In this document: piece by piece, positions 62,610 through 64,000 of the stretch
How positions within the stretch are numbered: the stretch's first letter is position 1
How the letters are laid out: each line of letters opens with the position of its first letter
Origin: Streptomyces lunaelactis
GTDB lineage: Bacteria; Actinomycetota; Actinomycetes; Streptomycetales; Streptomycetaceae
Length of the DNA: 64,000 nt
Reading direction: 5' to 3'
Assembly (NCBI RefSeq): GCF_003054555.1
Contig: NZ_CP026304.1
Location: 6,076,001 to 6,140,000 of the forward strand
The notes under the pieces: model-generated
The model's input: the letters and a program-made list of their open reading frames with translations, nothing else
What the model was told of the DNA's origin: nothing
Database searches by the model: none
Program-made: the position numbers and the translations under genes

Positions 62610-64000
62610 ATGGCAAAGGCACCCGTTCTCACGCCCCAGGCGGAAGATTTCCCGCGCTGGTACCAGGACCTGATCAACAAGGCCGAACTGGCGGACAACG
62701 GTCCGGTGCGCGGCACCATGGTCATCCGACCGTACGGATACGGCCTGTGGGAGCGGATGCAGCAGGAGATGGACGCCCGCATCAAGGACGCGGGTGCCCA
62801 GAACGCCTACTTTCCGCTCTTCATCCCCCAGTCTTACCTGACACGGGAAGCTGAGCACGTCGAGGGCTTCGCGCCCGAGCTCGCGGTCGTCACTCACGGT
62901 GGCGGCAAGGAGCTCGACGAGCCCGTCGTCGTACGCCCCACCTCCGAGACAATCATCAATGACTACTTCTCGAAGTGGATCCAGAGCTACCGCGATCTGC
63001 CGCTCCTGATCAACCAGTGGGCGAACGTGGTCCGTTGGGAGATGCGCCCGCGCGTCTTCCTCCGTACGACTGAATTCCTCTGGCAGGAGGGCCACACCGC
63101 CCACGCCACCTACGAGGACGCCCGCGACTACGCCGCCTACATCCACAAAGAGGTGTACGCGGACTTCATGATCAACGTGCTCGGCATCGATGTGGTGCTC
63201 GGCCGCAAGACCCCCAGGGAGCGGTTCGCGGGCGCCATCAACACCCTCACGCTCGAAGGCATGATGGGCGACGGCAAGGCCCTCCAGATGGGTACGAGCC
63301 ACGAGCTCGGCACCAACTTCTCCAAGGCCTTCAACACCACGTATCTGTCGAAGGACGGCAAGCAGGAGCTGGCCTGGCAGACCTCCTGGGGCTCCTCCAC
63401 CCGGATGGTCGGCGGCCTGATCATGTCGCACGGCGACGACAACGGACTGCGCGTCCCGCCCCGCCTCGCGGCCGTCCAGGTCGTGGTCATGGCGATCAAG
63501 GGCGACGAAGCGGTCGCCAAGGTCCGTGAGATCGGCGACCAGTTGAAGGCCGCGGGCCTGCGCGTCCAGGTCGACGACCGCACCGACACCCCGTTCGGCC
63601 GCCGCGCGGTCGACTGGGAGCTCAAGGGCGTACCGGTACGGATCGAGGTCGGCCCGCGCGACCTGGAGGCGGGCACCGCGATGCTGGCCCGCCGCATCCC
63701 CGGCGGCAAGGAGCCGGTGCGGATCGAGGCGCTGGCCGAGCTGCTGCCCAAGGTCCTCGAGGAGGACCAGGCGCAGCTGCTGAAGGAGTCGCGCGACCGC
63801 CGCGAGTCGCGGACCAGCGAGGTCGCGACGATCGAGGAGGCCGCCGAGGCAGCGGCAGCCGGCGGCTGGGCCCGTATTCCGTGGGCGACGCTGGGCCAGG
63901 AGGGCGAGGCCAGGCTCGCCGAGCAGTCCGTGTCCGTACGGTGTCTGGTCGCCGAGGACGGGTCGGTGCCGGACGCCGACGACGCCCCGGGTACTGTCGC
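62610..64000 (+). CDS. proS: Prolyl-tRNA synthetase (partial, runs off the window)
   Basis: The open frame from ATG 62610 reaches the last base, giving 463 residues of a class II synthetase without its 3' end. It is the short archaeal/eukaryote-like ProRS, without the editing insertion of E. coli ProS. Motif 1 lies near GPVRGTMVIRPYGYGLWERMQ, motif 2 in RPRVFLRTTEFLWQEGHTAH and motif 3 near QTSWGSSTRMVGGLIMSHGDDNGLRVPPRLA. The anticodon-binding domain starts at VQVVVMAI. Only the C-terminal zinc-like end should be missing. Confidence 0.95.
   Translation, partial: MAKAPVLTPQAEDFPRWYQDLINKAELADNGPVRGTMVIRPYGYGLWERMQQEMDARIKDAGAQNAYFPLFIPQSYLTREAEHVEGFAPELAVVTHGGGKELDEPVVVRPTSETIINDYFSKWIQSYRDLPLLINQWANVVRWEMRPRVFLRTTEFLWQEGHTAHATYEDARDYAAYIHKEVYADFMINVLGIDVVLGRKTPRERFAGAINTLTLEGMMGDGKALQMGTSHELGTNFSKAFNTTYLSKDGKQELAWQTSWGSSTRMVGGLIMSHGDDNGLRVPPRLAAVQVVVMAIKGDEAVAKVREIGDQLKAAGLRVQVDDRTDTPFGRRAVDWELKGVPVRIEVGPRDLEAGTAMLARRIPGGKEPVRIEALAELLPKVLEEDQAQLLKESRDRRESRTSEVATIEEAAEAAAAGGWARIPWATLGQEGEARLAEQSVSVRCLVAEDGSVPDADDAPGTV

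Overview
This is a high-GC actinomycete chromosome segment, almost certainly from a Streptomyces. The evidence is strong GC bias at third codon positions, many GTG starts, two tandem conservons (CvnABCD), an HU protein with a lysine-rich histone-H1-like tail (HupS), an nsdA-type regulator and the amtB-glnK-glnD cluster. From memory, the gene order follows the S. coelicolor core region around SCO5535-SCO5586. It is conserved core chromosome: I see no phage, IS element, CRISPR array or rRNA operon.

Layout. 1-2856: the tail of an NPCBM carbohydrate-binding protein, then a Tat-exported polysaccharide lyase of family 8. 3011-4851: acyl-CoA carboxylase beta and epsilon subunits (accB, accE). 5003-15253, minus strand: conservons cvn2 and cvn1 in tandem, each A-B-C-D, encoding a sensor-kinase-like ATPase, a roadblock protein, a DUF742 protein and a Ras-like GTPase. 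15831-16001: an unrecognised 56-residue peptide with a duplicated ANPRRT motif. 16085-19740: a fumarylacetoacetase-family hydrolase, gltX, a HAD phosphatase and five tRNA genes (Gln-Glu-Glu-Gln-Glu). 19840-23220: a STAS protein, then ndgR divergent from leuCD. 23325-31834: hupS, cofC, an acyltransferase, gpsA, ddl, thiL, thiD and rpmB, with several small conserved proteins.

32083-41249: a DhaL/FakA-type protein, recG, rsmD, coaD, a DivIVA-like coiled-coil protein, a DUF177 protein, rpmF, rnc (absB in S. coelicolor) and mutM. 41222-44340: an HxlR regulator divergent from a flavodoxin-like reductase, a secreted CAP protein, acylphosphatase and a small coiled-coil protein. 44511-52217: smc, the glucose permease glcP, a luciferase-like monooxygenase and ftsY. 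52332-61112: a primase-polymerase-like protein, nsdA, amtB-glnK-glnD with a candidate GlnR box, and ffh. 61416-64000: a methyltransferase-like protein containing a hexanucleotide repeat, and the start of proS, which runs off the window.

Functional themes. Protein targeting is represented by both GTPases of the SRP pathway (ftsY, ffh). Translation is represented by gltX, proS, L28, L32, RNase III and RsmD. In streptomycetes, as in most actinomycetes, Gln-tRNA is thought to be made through GluRS and GatCAB, so gltX beside five Glu/Gln tRNAs is a coherent group. Nitrogen control (amtB-glnK-glnD), leucine synthesis (ndgR-leuCD) and developmental control (conservons, nsdA, rnc, hupS) are the main regulatory themes.

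The items most worth a second look are the duplicated-motif peptide beside cvn1, the near-identity of CvnB and CvnD between conservons whose CvnA proteins have diverged, a dispersed palindromic repeat in three intergenic spaces, inverted repeats upstream of leuC, glcP and the polysaccharide lyase, a likely CTG start codon, several apparently leaderless genes, and the repeat tract inside the methyltransferase.
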